Positions 36,192-47,200 of a stretch of 64,000 nucleotides of DNA are shown here, piece by piece. The notes beneath the pieces are model-generated. The model was not told where the DNA came from. It searched no databases and was given only the letters and a program-made list of their open reading frames with translations. Source of the DNA: Straminergon stramineum (taxonomy: Eukaryota > Streptophyta > Bryopsida > Hypnales > Calliergonaceae); NCBI GenBank assembly GCA_963920665.1, contig OY987263.1:41451218-41515217 (forward strand). Reading direction: 5' to 3'. Positions within the stretch are counted from its first letter, which is position 1. Each line of letters opens with the position of its first letter. Position numbers and translations under genes: made by a program.

Positions 36192-37505
36192 GAGCATCTC
36201 CAATGCAAAGACGGGAATTACAGGGACAGTATTGAGATTTTGAAGTGGAGAGAGGGAGGCGGACCTCATTTCAGTTCCTGACCAGCGGCTTCTTAAGGCA
36301 AGTACACCTAAAATTGCACGAATAAGCTCTGGGACATGATTTGATTGCTCTAGAAAATGAACAATTTTGCACATTTGAGAAAGACTGTGAATCAAAAAAG
36401 CAAGTGGTTCTATAATTTTTGGATACACTGCGAATTAGTTACAAGTTTTCAGAGATGCAAGGTATAGGGTGCTAAAAGTGTCATGCAAGTGATGCCAAAA
36501 TGCATTTGATGCACATCAGGAAATCACCCTAGTAGTATTGAAACATGACATAAAGAAGAAGTTGAAAGAACAGAAAGTTTACCAACAATCGACCACTTGT
36601 GAGGTTGTCACCTCTACATTGCTATTAATAGAGTTGCACAATTTTCAAAGTGGCCCTTAACTACACCTTACAATTGTCCTTGTAATACGCACTTTTCCAT
36701 ACCCTCCCTGTTGATTCCCCCTTCAAAAATAGGGGTTGGTTTTTAGGAGTGCTCCATTTTAGGTGTAGTTACCTTAAACAGAATTGACCCAATGCAAAGC
36801 CAACAATCCAAACTTCAAATGAACTTTTTAGCATCATAAGAAGAAGGAGAGGAAGATATACAACATTAATAAAAAGACATTTCATGCAAAAGAGGGGAGT
36901 TTCAATTTGTTGGCACAAATAGCAAAAGCTTGAAAAAGTATGACAATTATGACTTTTCATATTGTGAGCCATCTTGGGGGCTCTTCATATTTTGCCTAAT
37001 TGGAGAAAATGGTAGAGACTAGTACAAGTTGCATTGAGGCAAGGCATGTTGCCCTATCATGATGCCATTGGTGTGTTTATTCTCAATTGGACTATAATTG
37101 TTTTTAGAGCATCACCATTGTTGCAATGTAAGAAGGCCCGGCGATGATTTCATTCCCCCATCATTTACACACTAACTTCCAAACCCCTAGTCCCTCAAAA
37201 ATCAAGCTCTAAATGCCATCCTACAATATTTGTTTGAATTATGGAGAGCATTGGCTTGTGAGTAATATGTCTCTTGTTTGGGATTCCAAATTTGTGGTGA
37301 ACAATGGCTCTAGAACTCAAGACAATGAGTAGTTACTCCCTCAAATCAAACAACAATCTAATTTCAACATTTTCATTGATTAAATCTACCTCTCGTTGGG
37401 CCATGACATCGAGCATGAGTGGAAGATGGGCCCACATACTAAAATAATGAGCCTAGCTAAATTGCTTTGGCATGCCATTTTGGTTGTTTAACGGTGGAGA
37501 TGCTC
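36192..37505. mobile_element. PIF/Harbinger-type MITE(s) with nested insertion
   Basis: The left end GAGCATCTCCAATGC (36192) and the right end GGTGGAGATGCTC (to 37505) are inverted and flanked by TTA on both sides (36189-36191 and 37506-37508). That is the 3-bp target duplication of PIF/Harbinger elements. A second left end, TTA then GAGCATCACCATTG, occurs at 37107, so the right terminus may instead belong to a 399-bp element at 37107-37505. The 485-bp element at 36293-36777 lies inside. No transposase is present. Confidence 0.65.
36293..36777. mobile_element. 485-bp TIR element nested in a Harbinger-type MITE
   Basis: The ends TTAAGGCAAGTACACCTAAA and, inverted, TTAAGGTAACTACACCTAAA match over about 24 bases with few differences. 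TTAA stands at both outer edges. The interior is non-coding: a short open frame at 36769-36972 overlaps only the right end and has no domain. Confidence 0.65.
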
Positions 37506-37873
37506 TTATTGCACCTAATTGCAACCCTTTTCCCCTAACGATCTCATTAAATTTGTATCTCAATATGAAAACCGTTTTCAAGATAGCCTAGTAGGTTTAT
37601 TGTACAACAATGTTTTTCTTTTTGAAAATTCATAGTTTTTCCTACTGTATCCCATAGATTAGGAATCCCCTATGTGGATCCAATATAATCTTAGGCCAAC
37701 TAATAATTAGAAACCACACTCAAATATTCATTCAAACAATTGCAAAAGTATCTCTCTTCTTTAGTTCCTAAAACTTAGGTGCCAACCTAAGAAACAAAGA
37801 TTGAAACCATTGGTCCACATTCGGAGTATTTTTAGTGACTACTTTAGTCCAGGGTGGGGGGGTCTTTCCAAGA

Positions 37874-38113
37874 TTACCCCTATAATGTTGTTCTAGATAC
37901 TAAATACCCAATAGACGACAAAGAATTCTTCTATACAACACCGAAGTGCATATGTTCATCCTTGAAATTTTTTGTGTGAAAAAAGGTGAGGTCATGCACA
38001 AGAGTTTGACATCCAATGACAATGCTTTTCGATTTTATTTTTTTAAAGCAAATGATTCACACAGTACAAAAATGGATGATTTCCACGGTGACCAGCCTGG
38101 CATTCCAGGGTTC
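37874..38113 (+). mobile_element. piggyBac-like MITE, family 1, degraded copy
   Basis: Family blocks remain in order: 'gacgacaaagaattct', 'gcatatgttcatccttgaa', 'agtttgacatccaatga', 'tgatttccacggtgaccagc' and 'ccagggtt'. The termini have decayed (ATTACCCCTATAATG on the left, AGGGTTCA on the right). Confidence 0.6.
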
Positions 38114-38565
38114 AGTTTCTCCAGAGATTGAGGCCTTTATTACATTTGAGTGCTAACATTCTCAACAGTTGATTCTCCGGCATGGTTTGGAAGGACAACC
38201 ATTTTTCATTCATTTTCATTTTTTTTTTGAAACAAATGAAACCAAATGAAAGGACAAGCCAATCTAAGTTAATAACTTAACACTCAGTCTCCACCTTGCA
38301 ACATTCTTGAGCAGAAGTTGTTGATAGATCTTGTTACTGGATTTTGTCTAACGTATTAATTTGTCATGAGCTTGGAATCTCTGATTGAAGCCCAAGTGAG
38401 ATTGGGGTGAGGATAAGTTACTAACATACAAACAGGCCGGTTTCATTGCTGATACCATGCCAGTTATTAAGACATTCATTGAGCATCCCCAGGGATCATA
38501 AGTTAGTGGTTGGTACTGTACGATACCCACCGAGTGGGTTCACACCAAAAATGAGCAAAAAATGA

Positions 38566-38798
38566 AAAACTTGAATAACGTCGAAGCAGACATTTTGTGT
38601 CTGATGAATGACAAAGAATCTCTCTATGTAGGACAGAATTGCAGCTATTCATCCTTCGAATTTTGTGCGGAAAGGGGAGATCTTCTACAGTACCTTGACC
38701 TTCAATGAGTACTTTTTATTTTTTTTTAATGTAGATGATGTCACATGGTTCCAAAAGGGTTGATTTCCACGGCCACCAGTCCGTCCTTTAAGGGTTAA
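38566..38798 (+). mobile_element. piggyBac-like MITE, family 1, copy with decayed left end
   Basis: The interior is well preserved ('tgtctgatgaatgacaaaga', 'tatgtaggacagaattgcag', 'gtagatgatgtcacatggtt'). The right end is intact (CCTTTAAGGGTTAA to 38798). The left end reads AACTTGAATAACGTCG, with the TTAACCC lost. Confidence 0.75.
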
Positions 38799-39528
38799 TT
38801 TAGGGAGCTTTGAAAGCATAGAAAGAAACTCCAGTTTTTTGGTTTTTTGTTTTATCATTTAAACAAATGAAACAAACTTTTCATTGCAAAGGGGGAAAAA
38901 TATAAGTTAAACCCACCAGCCACCAAAACTCTAGGTTTCATTTCAATTTGCTGGTCTTTAGAATCGTGGGATTATTTTCTTTAAAAGAAAAATTTCTGTG
39001 TGTGATAACTTACATGTTTTTGTATAATATGAGCTTTTCACACAATACCAATAAGCCTAAATGACGGAAGCCTGAATTGCCAAAAAATTAAGTGAAGTTA
39101 GTTGATGCAAACAACTGAATTGCTGTCGAAATCTGACAGCCAATTATGTGTTTTTTGACACTAGTGCCTGCGAAATGATGATGAAGGCGAGAATTCTGAG
39201 TAAGTTGATAAGTTAGCAGAAGGTCAGGGGACTCAGGGCTCATAAAAAGGAAAGTGAAGGGTATATTTTCACAGCTAGGCAGATCAAGCCTAACTTATGA
39301 TCATTTGAAGCCAGATTTCAAGCCATTCATTTGACAGACAGTATTTTATTTTTATTTTTGTTAACACATGGACAATTTCCATTGAAAGGGAAACAGTACA
39401 GTGGCAGACATTTCAGTGGGATGCTGATCCCACTCTGTCCTTAAAAATTGCCACATCATTATGTACCTCACAATGTCATCCATCTTTTTTTATCAACTTC
39501 ATGGATGACATGTCACGGCTAAAGCAAC

Positions 39529-39758
39529 TTAACCCTTGAACGATGCAGCGGATGATTATTGTCCAATGAATGACAAGGAATTATCCTGTGTAGGACAGAA
39601 TTACAACTATTCATCCTCCGAATTAGAGGTGGAAAGGGAAGATCTTCAACAGTAGTTTGACTCCCAATGAGTATTTCGAGTTTTTCTAAAGTGGATGATG
39701 TCACACGGATCCAAAATGGCTGATTTCCATGGTCACCAGCTCGACGTTCAAGGGTTAA
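39529..39758 (+). mobile_element. piggyBac-like MITE, family 1, best-preserved copy
   Basis: It starts TTAACCCTTGAACGATG and ends CGACGTTCAAGGGTTAA, so the inverted CCCTTGAACG termini are perfect over ten bases and TTAA flanks both sides. At 230 bp it is the clearest example of the family. The 13-base terminus CCCTTGAACGATG matches the piggyBac terminus CCCTAGAAAGATA at 10 of 13 positions. It has no coding capacity. Confidence 0.88.
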
Positions 39759-42465
39759 GGTAACCAAGCCTATTACCATCCTGATTTGCAATTTCTATAT
39801 CATGGGCCAACTCATCACCCTTTTTCCGAAAAGAATATCATGGGGCCAACTCCAAGAGGGGCACATATTTTTCCAAAGGTGGACACATGTGTTACGGATC
39901 AAATGCAAGCGGAATTATAATTTTTTGATTAAAATTGTGATTTCTATGTATTTCTAAAGTGGTCTACCATAACTAGGATGGCAATAATAGGAAGTTGGTA
40001 GAAATGGTCTAGTCTACTTTAGTTGCACATAAAATCATAAAAAAATAAATTATAATATATATATATATATATATACACACACCATTGAGTATGATTCGCA
40101 CTATTAAATTATCTTACAATAATCTTTGTTTAATTTTGTTGGCAATTAAAGGAAATTTGAGATTTAACATTTCATGTATGGGCTCGGTCAAACTTCAATA
40201 AATTTCTACATTAAATCACACATTTTGAAAATTGGATAGTTTTCACATGTAGGAATATATGTCTAAAATTTAATCTCATTTTTTTTAAATAAAGAAGATA
40301 ATCATAATTTTACAAGATTTTCTAAAGAAATTTCTTTGTAAAAATCATAGAAATTACCAAAAATACTAAAATTCAAATGAAAATTTTTCAAAAAAATGGA
40401 AATGGAGGTGACAAACATCATGGCTTAATTGGTGTATCCCTTCAGCTCACAACAAGAGAAATTCAATAGAAAAAGTTCGAAAGTGGTGTATTTTGAGCTT
40501 TTAATATGCTATCTTCCAAGTGTCACAAAAACTACAATTTTTGAAATTTTCAAAAAATTAAGATGGAAAAAAAGTAGATTATTAGCACAAGATTTTCTTA
40601 GTTAAGATTGAAAACATTTAAAATGAAAAACAAATTATGTTAAAATCTAAGTTTGACTTTCAAAATGGTGGATATGTTTAAGGGTTAAAACGTTCACTAT
40701 GTAAGTGTTAAAAGAGCCTAATAATAGAATAGTGATGTGATTCAATTTAAAAAACATTTGATGGCTCATCCACTAGTGGAATCATGGGCTTGGTAGACTA
40801 GCCAAATGACCACACAATTGCCTCAAAGTTGGTCTTAAGACTTGGGTCATCTTCTTAGTCAAATTTGTCACATATCTAAACTATTTTTAAATTGTAATTT
40901 TATCAAATTTTGCAAGCTATAAATAATCTCAGACATTTTTTTTCATTTTTTTAATAACCCCAATACCCCACACATTTTAGAAAACAACTATATAGAAGTT
41001 GGATTGCATTGAAGAAGTTGCTAGGGGCTAACTAGAATATTTGAATCAAAGGAAAACTAGAATCAAATTCAACTTGACTTTGAGTCGAAGGCCAAGTAAA
41101 AATTGATAGAAAGACCCCAAATTAGTCCTAAAGTATTAGAGGTATTTTTCACAAAAGACATTTGAAATTGCCAGTTTCTAGTGCATTGAGCTTAGTTGAA
41201 ATACAAAATCTTTTTTCAAACTTTCAATCATAGAAATTTGTACAAGATTATTATATGAATGTGTGGTAAAATTTTCAGCCCAATTGGATTGCATATCACA
41301 TTTTCAATTAGAAAAAATAAATTGGCCTTGCCCTAAAGGGTTAATATAGTTTGACTAAACTTTGTGGAGAAAGAAGCATTGTCCAATTTTGGAACTTTTG
41401 ACTATTGAGTAGGTAGTTATGATAGTTATTTGCATGTGAATTTTCAAAGATAATGGAGGTATCTAACATACCCCAAATCATCTTGCACTAAAAAGATGTC
41501 CAAAAAAAGCAAAAACACTAACTAAGATTTCAATTATTTTTAGACAACTCATTTTTTGAAATTTTCTAAATCCCAATGGTCAACATAAATCTTTCCTTAT
41601 TTAAATCAAGTAAATAAAAATAAAAAATCTCATAAATTTTAACTAGAATTTTAGCCAATGGTTCTCAAATTGTTTTGAAATTGCCATCTTTAGCTTGTTG
41701 AGTGAAAATTGGATTTTCTATTTTTCATTTTCAACTACACATATTTCCTAGAATACTACAAGAATGTGTGGAATTTTTTGGGCTTCATAGATTGCAAGAT
41801 ATAAACATTTAAAGTTAATGGAAAAAATTCACAACTTGTCTTATAGTTGGCTTAACTTTTTGACCTTTCTATGAGCACGATGATCCAAGTTACCCTTAAA
41901 CTTTCAATAATCTTCCCATAATCTTTTATTCATGCATCTAATTGGAAAACAATTCTTTCTTCACAAAGCTAATATTGTACAAGCATGCAACTTGGTAAAA
42001 AATTGTCTTTACCTTGAGTCAAACTTTCAAAATTATCCGATCAAAGGTGACTTGTAGGAACCTTCCAAATTTTCAATTGTTTGTTTTGTAGAAAATTGTG
42101 TTTTAGTTTTTTTGGCTGCAATGAGAAGTAATAAACTAACCAACCCTTGACATTTATTTCGAAGGCAATGTCTTTGCGAGTGACAAGGGGTTTTGTTTAC
42201 CCCATTACACTAGATAATTCTCCTTAGGCTATGAATATCGATAGGATTCAAACCTGTAGACCTCGTAGGTCCAACAAGTAGTTGAAGGACAGTTCAATCC
42301 AAAATTTAGATGCTTCCAATTTGTGTAAGCCTAAAGTAGTGGGATGACCATGATAATAACCAACCACAAAATTATCCTCAAATAAGTGAGTAGTTGCATT
42401 CCTTACTTCCACATAAAACTCAAAGGTCACATACGAGACACTTTGAGTTCTCCACAACAATACCT
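39759..42465. other. AT-rich intergenic DNA with TA microsatellite and family-2 remnants
   Basis: No gene is seen. An AT dinucleotide tract lies at about 40055-40074, followed by a short AC run. A right edge of the long TTAA family (CCCTAAAGGGTTAA) ends at 41344, with recognisable family interior upstream from about 41140. A related interior block recurs near 41690-41830. Confidence 0.45.
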
Positions 42466-42469
42466 AGTT

Positions 42470-42672
42470 AAATTTGTAACATCACTATAGACACTAAGTG
42501 TCCTTCTACAAAGTACAAATGTTCATTCTCAGAATTTTGTGTGAAAATGAGAGGTCTTGCACAATAGTTTGACCTCTAATGAATGCTCTTCAGGTAATTT
42601 TCAACAAATGATTCATGGGGTACCCCAAAGGATGACTTACATGGTAACCAACTTGGGGAGCTAGGGGTAATT
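42470..42672 (+). mobile_element. piggyBac-like MITE, family 1, strongly degraded copy
   Basis: The order of family blocks can still be followed ('gacactaagtgtcc', 'atgttcattctcagaatttt', 'agaggtcttgcacaatagtt', 'caaatgattcatgggg', 'catggtaacca', 'aggggtaattta'). Both termini are eroded. Confidence 0.5.
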
Positions 42673-42685
42673 TAAATCAAGGCTT

Positions 42686-42703
42686 GGGGGGGGGGGGGGG
42701 GGG
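42686..42703 (+). repeat. G homopolymer (18 bases)
   Basis: An uninterrupted run of G directly follows a degraded MITE. Such runs are mutation-prone, and the exact length may be a sequencing artefact. Confidence 0.85.
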
Positions 42704-43014
42704 CGAAATAGTGTTAGATTGCACCTAAAAATAATAATTTGCCTAAAAATTGACTAGAAACTATGAGTTTTTTCACTAAAAAACTTCAAATTAAAAAAAA
42801 ATCTTAGATGAAATCTCCATATTGCAAATGAAAACATAAGTATAGATATGTGTTATGTGCTATGTGCTAATGTGATATTTTCTATCTAATATGTGGATGA
42901 ATGGTGAAATTTGGAGCACCAAATAACATTTTATATAGCCACTTTGGTACTTTGTAAAAAATGGAAGGAAACAAAAACTCGATACAGAGTCTTCCCTAAT
43001 TCTCACATTTGGTA

Positions 43015-44272
43015 TAAGGTAGGCAACCCATTTTTGATCACTCCCCCCATATGACAGTATAAGGTGTAGTAATTTCAATCAGGAGGTGATTAACGTGATT
43101 AATGTTGGCACAGTTTGCGACACAGTTGTGGTGCATTATGATTGGCTACAACACTTTCAATATTGCAATTAACCCTTGTTGGATTTTGCAACCAGCCTTT
43201 GGTCGGAAATAGGAAGGTATGTATGACCAATACAGGGTGGAACATAATCTTTAGCTAAAAATTGGTAGTAATTTTGTTTTTCAAAACAAAAATCTGGAAA
43301 TTATTGGAAATCTTGTGAACTTTATTTCTGCACATACAAAAATTATCCACTGTTAAAAACTCCCTTGTAGATACTTGTATAGTGGAACCGCCCATTACCA
43401 GCTACTTAAGTATTTCATGCATGAATCTGGAGTAGTAGAAGGCATTGTTAATTTTTTGCCATATAGAGAGATGGAAATGATGGGTGTTGTCAAATTTTCA
43501 TAATTTTTTTCCTTAAATTCAAATTGTTATGAATTTTAGAAGCCAAAATTTGGCCTACTAGTGGTGTCAATGTCCTTGTCGTCCCTCCACATCAGGAACT
43601 TCAAGGCATGTGAACATGGTGCCACAATGGTGCATTGAAATGCAATTAAGTTAATTTAGTGCCAACCTCCATACCAACCTAGTATGGATAAGATGACACT
43701 AAAATGACCTTAGGTGTCAAAATGGCACCAAAACAATCTGGCCCAACTTTTCTGATGTAGGCCACTTGTAGCTAAGGTTTTGTATTTCTCTTCTTTGCAA
43801 TGAAATTCCGTGTCATTTGGGTCAGAAAAAAGAAGTTGGCCTACTCCCATCCCTACATCAGGAACTTCAAGGCATGTGAACATGGTGCCATGATGGTGCA
43901 TTGAAATGCAATTAAGTTAATTTGGTGCCAACCTCCATACCAACCTAGTATGGATAACATCACACTAAAATGACGTGTATGCGGCCTTTGGTATCAAAAT
44001 GACACCAAAACAATCTAGCCCAACTTTTCTGATGTAGTATATAGATTCTTCCATCATTGCTCATCTAAAGACTAATTTGGCTATCAAAACAAAGCGCATG
44101 TGTCATTACAATGATGGCTACAAGATGGTGGGAAACCCAAAACTTAATGGTTACCTATCAATCATCTCTCTCTTGAATTTCCCATTACCTATATATTGAC
44201 CATGGGTTCTGGCTGGTCATGGGTGGTTCTACCATATTTGCTTAAGTGGTCAGAAATGGGTTGCCTCCTCTA
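43015..44272. mobile_element. Family-4 TIR element carrying a nested family-3 element
   Basis: The left end TAAGGTAGGCAACCCATTT and the right end AAATGGGTTGCCTCCTCTA are inverted, and the same termini bound the element at 45011-45396. The first ~370 bases parallel that copy (shared 'tttgcac/tctgcac', 'gttgtggtgca', 'caaccagcc(c/t)ttggtcg'). A family-3 element (43380-44235) is inserted before the right end. No coding sequence is present. Confidence 0.65.
43380..44235. mobile_element. Family-3 TIR element enlarged by an internal tandem duplication
   Basis: The termini match the 387-bp element at 32165-32551. Relative to that copy, about 480 bp is added between 43555 and 44037. This consists of two ~200-bp direct copies, 43553-43757 and 43839-44037 (shared 'atcaggaacttcaaggcatg', 'gcattgaaatgcaattaagt'), separated by ~80 bp. 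That spacer includes 'ttgcaatgaaattccgtgtc', which resembles 34480-34500. Confidence 0.65.
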
Positions 44273-45010
44273 CTTTCCCCTAGCTTGTAGATCCCGAAAA
44301 AAAGGTCCCAAGTCACTATCCATCATACATGATGGAATTCGGGAGGCCAGATGACTGTAAGAAAAGGGTGTCATGGATCAGCAAGAAGGGGCCTTACAAC
44401 TGAAGAACTTCACATAAGGTGCAATGATTTGATGACCAGGCCAACTTGACCTGCAATCCCAAGTCCCAACGTTCTGTCCGACGTCGCAACAACGAGTGCA
44501 GGTCAGTTACAACTCCCACCGCGGACAAGCCCCAAGGACAAGATAAACAGTTTAGTTGAACGTATTCAAAAGGACAACAAAAGATTGACTAAATTAACCC
44601 ATTTTTAAGGCCGGGGTGGATTGACCCCTTCGCTCGTCCCCATGTTAATCCAGGGGTGCAAGTAAATAAAAAGCCCCCCTATTTTGTGCTTGAAAATTTT
44701 ACTTTGTACATGCCTCTCAGCTAATTTTGGGCCTCTGATTGCAAATATGAATTCAAAATTTGTGAATTTTATCATGTATGACAAATAAAAAATTTCAGGT
44801 TTTTCCCTTGGGGACGAGCGAGGGGGTCAATCCACCCCACCCATTTTTATTGGGAGAATTTGGACAGGCTTTATTGACTTCACATTCGGGGATTTTTGCA
44901 TGAAATGTTTTGGATAGGGATACTACACTGAATAGGGGTATTAAGGGGACCTGTACTAATTAATCAGCATTTCACACTTTGTTAATATCTACCTTAATAG
45001 TAGGGTACAG

Positions 45011-45396
45011 TAAGGTAGCCAACCCATTTCTGATCATACACCCCATTTTCATTATGTAGATTGTAAACTGCTTTCTTTCTGTGAAGTTGTGGTGCAATTC
45101 CTGGAGTAGTTGTGTCACAGTATGTTTGGTTGCAAGGCTCTCAATATTGCAACCAGCCCTTGGTCGATTGCAATTAGCTTGTGGTCACAAATAGAAAGCT
45201 CTATACCACCATTACAAGTCGAAGAGAATCTTCTACTAAAAATTCTTTATAATAAAATCTTTGTAATAAAATTCTGGAAAAATATGCAATCCTTCTAAAC
45301 TTTATTTTTGCACATGGAAAAAATTATGCGTTCAAAAAAACTCTACTCCAAATATGCATAATTGCTTAAGTGGTTGGAAATGGGTTGGCTACCTTA
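45011..45396. mobile_element. Family-4 TIR element, 386 bp
   Basis: The left end TAAGGTAGCCAACCCATTTC and the right end, inverted, are identical over 20 bases. TA at both outer edges would fit a Tc1/mariner-type target duplication, but this is not proven. Related copies lie at 43015-44272 and about 60406-60825. It is non-coding. Confidence 0.75.
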
Positions 45397-45677
45397 ATCT
45401 TACAAACAACTTTTTTGTGTCATTCATAGAATCTTGCATAATGTTGAATAAAACTGGCATATTTTTTGTCTTGCATGATTAACACTCAAGTCTTACACAA
45501 TCCCAATCAAGCTGATACCAATTTTCAGTTTCAGAAAATCATAACTCCATTTTTGGTGAATTTTTAAAGTCCATTTTCGTGGTTTTATGTGATATTTTAT
45601 TAAAAACAATTGTTGATGAATTTTTTAAATTCAATTACATAGATATGTAGGGAACATCCATGCGCACATCTTCCGTA

Positions 45678-46634
45678 TTAACCCCTAAATGTATTTGACT
45701 ATGTTTTCACCATAAACACTCCAAAACTGTCATTTCTAGTATAAGTACCAAATTTTAGAAAAAAATACATTTTTGGACACATGTGACCATAAGATCTTGT
45801 AATATTCTGGTTTGAGAATATGTGGAAAAAATTTCAGAAATTTTCAACATGTAGATTGCAAGATATTAGCATTTAAATTGACAAAAAGACATTTTTTGGC
45901 CCCGCAAAAATCCAAGGAGCTACATTTCACAAGGTCAGATTGTTATGAAAAAAATGTCCAAAATGGTTGTAACTCTTTAGATTCATTCTTCAAGGCAAGT
46001 TGTCCACATGCTTGAAAAATGTTAGATCATTTGGAATCATACGACATGTAGGAAAAAAGTAGTAAGTAGAAAGAAGTAGAGATTGATTCAAAATACTAAA
46101 TTGTTAACAATTTATTTATGGAATTGAAAAATGCCAATCCCAATGGTTGTAATGTTGTAATAAACAATCTACAACTAAGGTTTTTATTTTTTTCCAAAAA
46201 TATTGAAAATTGAGTTAAATAAAGGTCTTCAAAGTTTATTTTATAGTGGAGATTTCATAACTACCTACAAACTACCCACAACTAAAACTCTTCATAACTT
46301 TCATCTCACAAATCAAAATGGAATGATTCAAAGCTTTCCATATACATATAAATCAGGAAAATAAATTTCAAATTTTTATTTTTAAAGAAAGTGATTTTGA
46401 AAGAAGTTTTTTTTGTTGCCCAGGTTGCCCACCAAGCAATGAAAACAACATATCATACAAGAACTTTTCAACCATGTCTTCAAAAGTTATGAAAATTGTT
46501 GGGCCTTAAAGATACTCCTCGGGCACATGTTGCATGAAAATTTGAAAGAAAAAAAAAAAAAAATTCCATTTGTAGTGAGCTGCCCAAAATCGCTGTGTTG
46601 CCAAAAAAAGGCCAATTGGTCCTTCAAGGGTTAA
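45678..46634. mobile_element. Long TTAA-bounded element (family 2), 957 bp
   Basis: It starts TTAACCCCTAAATG and ends GGTCCTTCAAGGGTTAA. The interior resembles 1218-2157 and 62960-63520 ('ccataagatcttgtaatatt', 'ttgcaagatattagcattta'). It has no intact coding frame. It is inserted in the palindrome at 45397-47200. Confidence 0.65.
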
Positions 46635-46917
46635 AAAACACCCCGTTAAGTAACTAAAATATAACAGAGGATGAATTCAATGTGAAATGTCATACAACCA
46701 AACTTGAAGAAATGGATATCTCTATATGGTAACTAAAATTTTCTAGTTGAACCTCACACTATGACTATTTTGTACATTTGAGTATGATGGTACAATTATT
46801 TTGCCAAAATTTAGTTAATATGTAGAGATATCCATTTCTTTAAAGTTTGGTCAAACGATGCTTTACATTGAATTCATCCTTTGTTCTATTTTTGTTACTC
46901 AAGGGGGTGTTTTTTAA
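46631..46917. mobile_element. Foldback element with ~115-bp inverted arms
   Basis: The arms of about 46631-46745 and 46808-46917 are inverted (TTAAAAAACACCCC...; 'ggatgaattcaatgt'; 'gaaatggatatctct'). TTAA stands at both edges, the left one shared with the preceding element. The loop is about 60 bases. It is non-coding and is a likely source of hairpin RNA if transcribed. Confidence 0.75.
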
Positions 46918-47200
46918 TATGAAAGAAGTGCATATGGATGTTCCCTACATAACTATGTAATTGAATTAAAAAAATTCATCATCAATTGTTTTAATAAAAT
47001 ATCACATAAAACCACGAAAATTGACTTTAAAAATTCACTAAAAATGAAGTTTTGGTTTTCTAAAATTGGAAATTGGTATGCTTTATATGGATTGTGTAAG
47101 GATACAATGATAATTATGCTTATCAAAATATACCACTTATACTCCACATTGTACAAAAAAATTGAATGACTCAAATAGGTTGGTTGTAAGATTATTGTAT

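Larger units (their letters stand above)
45397..47200. repeat. Large palindrome interrupted by two TTAA-bounded insertions
   Basis: The left arm 45397-45681 and right arm 46914-47200 are inverted copies over about 280 bases (for example 'cgtggttttatgtgatattt' and 'gtagggaacatccat'). Each arm ends at a TTAA. Between the arms sit a long family-2 element (45678-46634) and a hairpin element (46631-46917) that share a TTAA. Taking both away leaves a palindrome meeting at a single TTAA. Confidence 0.75.

Noticed and set aside
42245..42320. Possible tRNA or tRNA-derived SINE (GGTTTGAATCC box on the minus strand)
   Set aside because: No matching A box at the right distance and no cloverleaf could be drawn.
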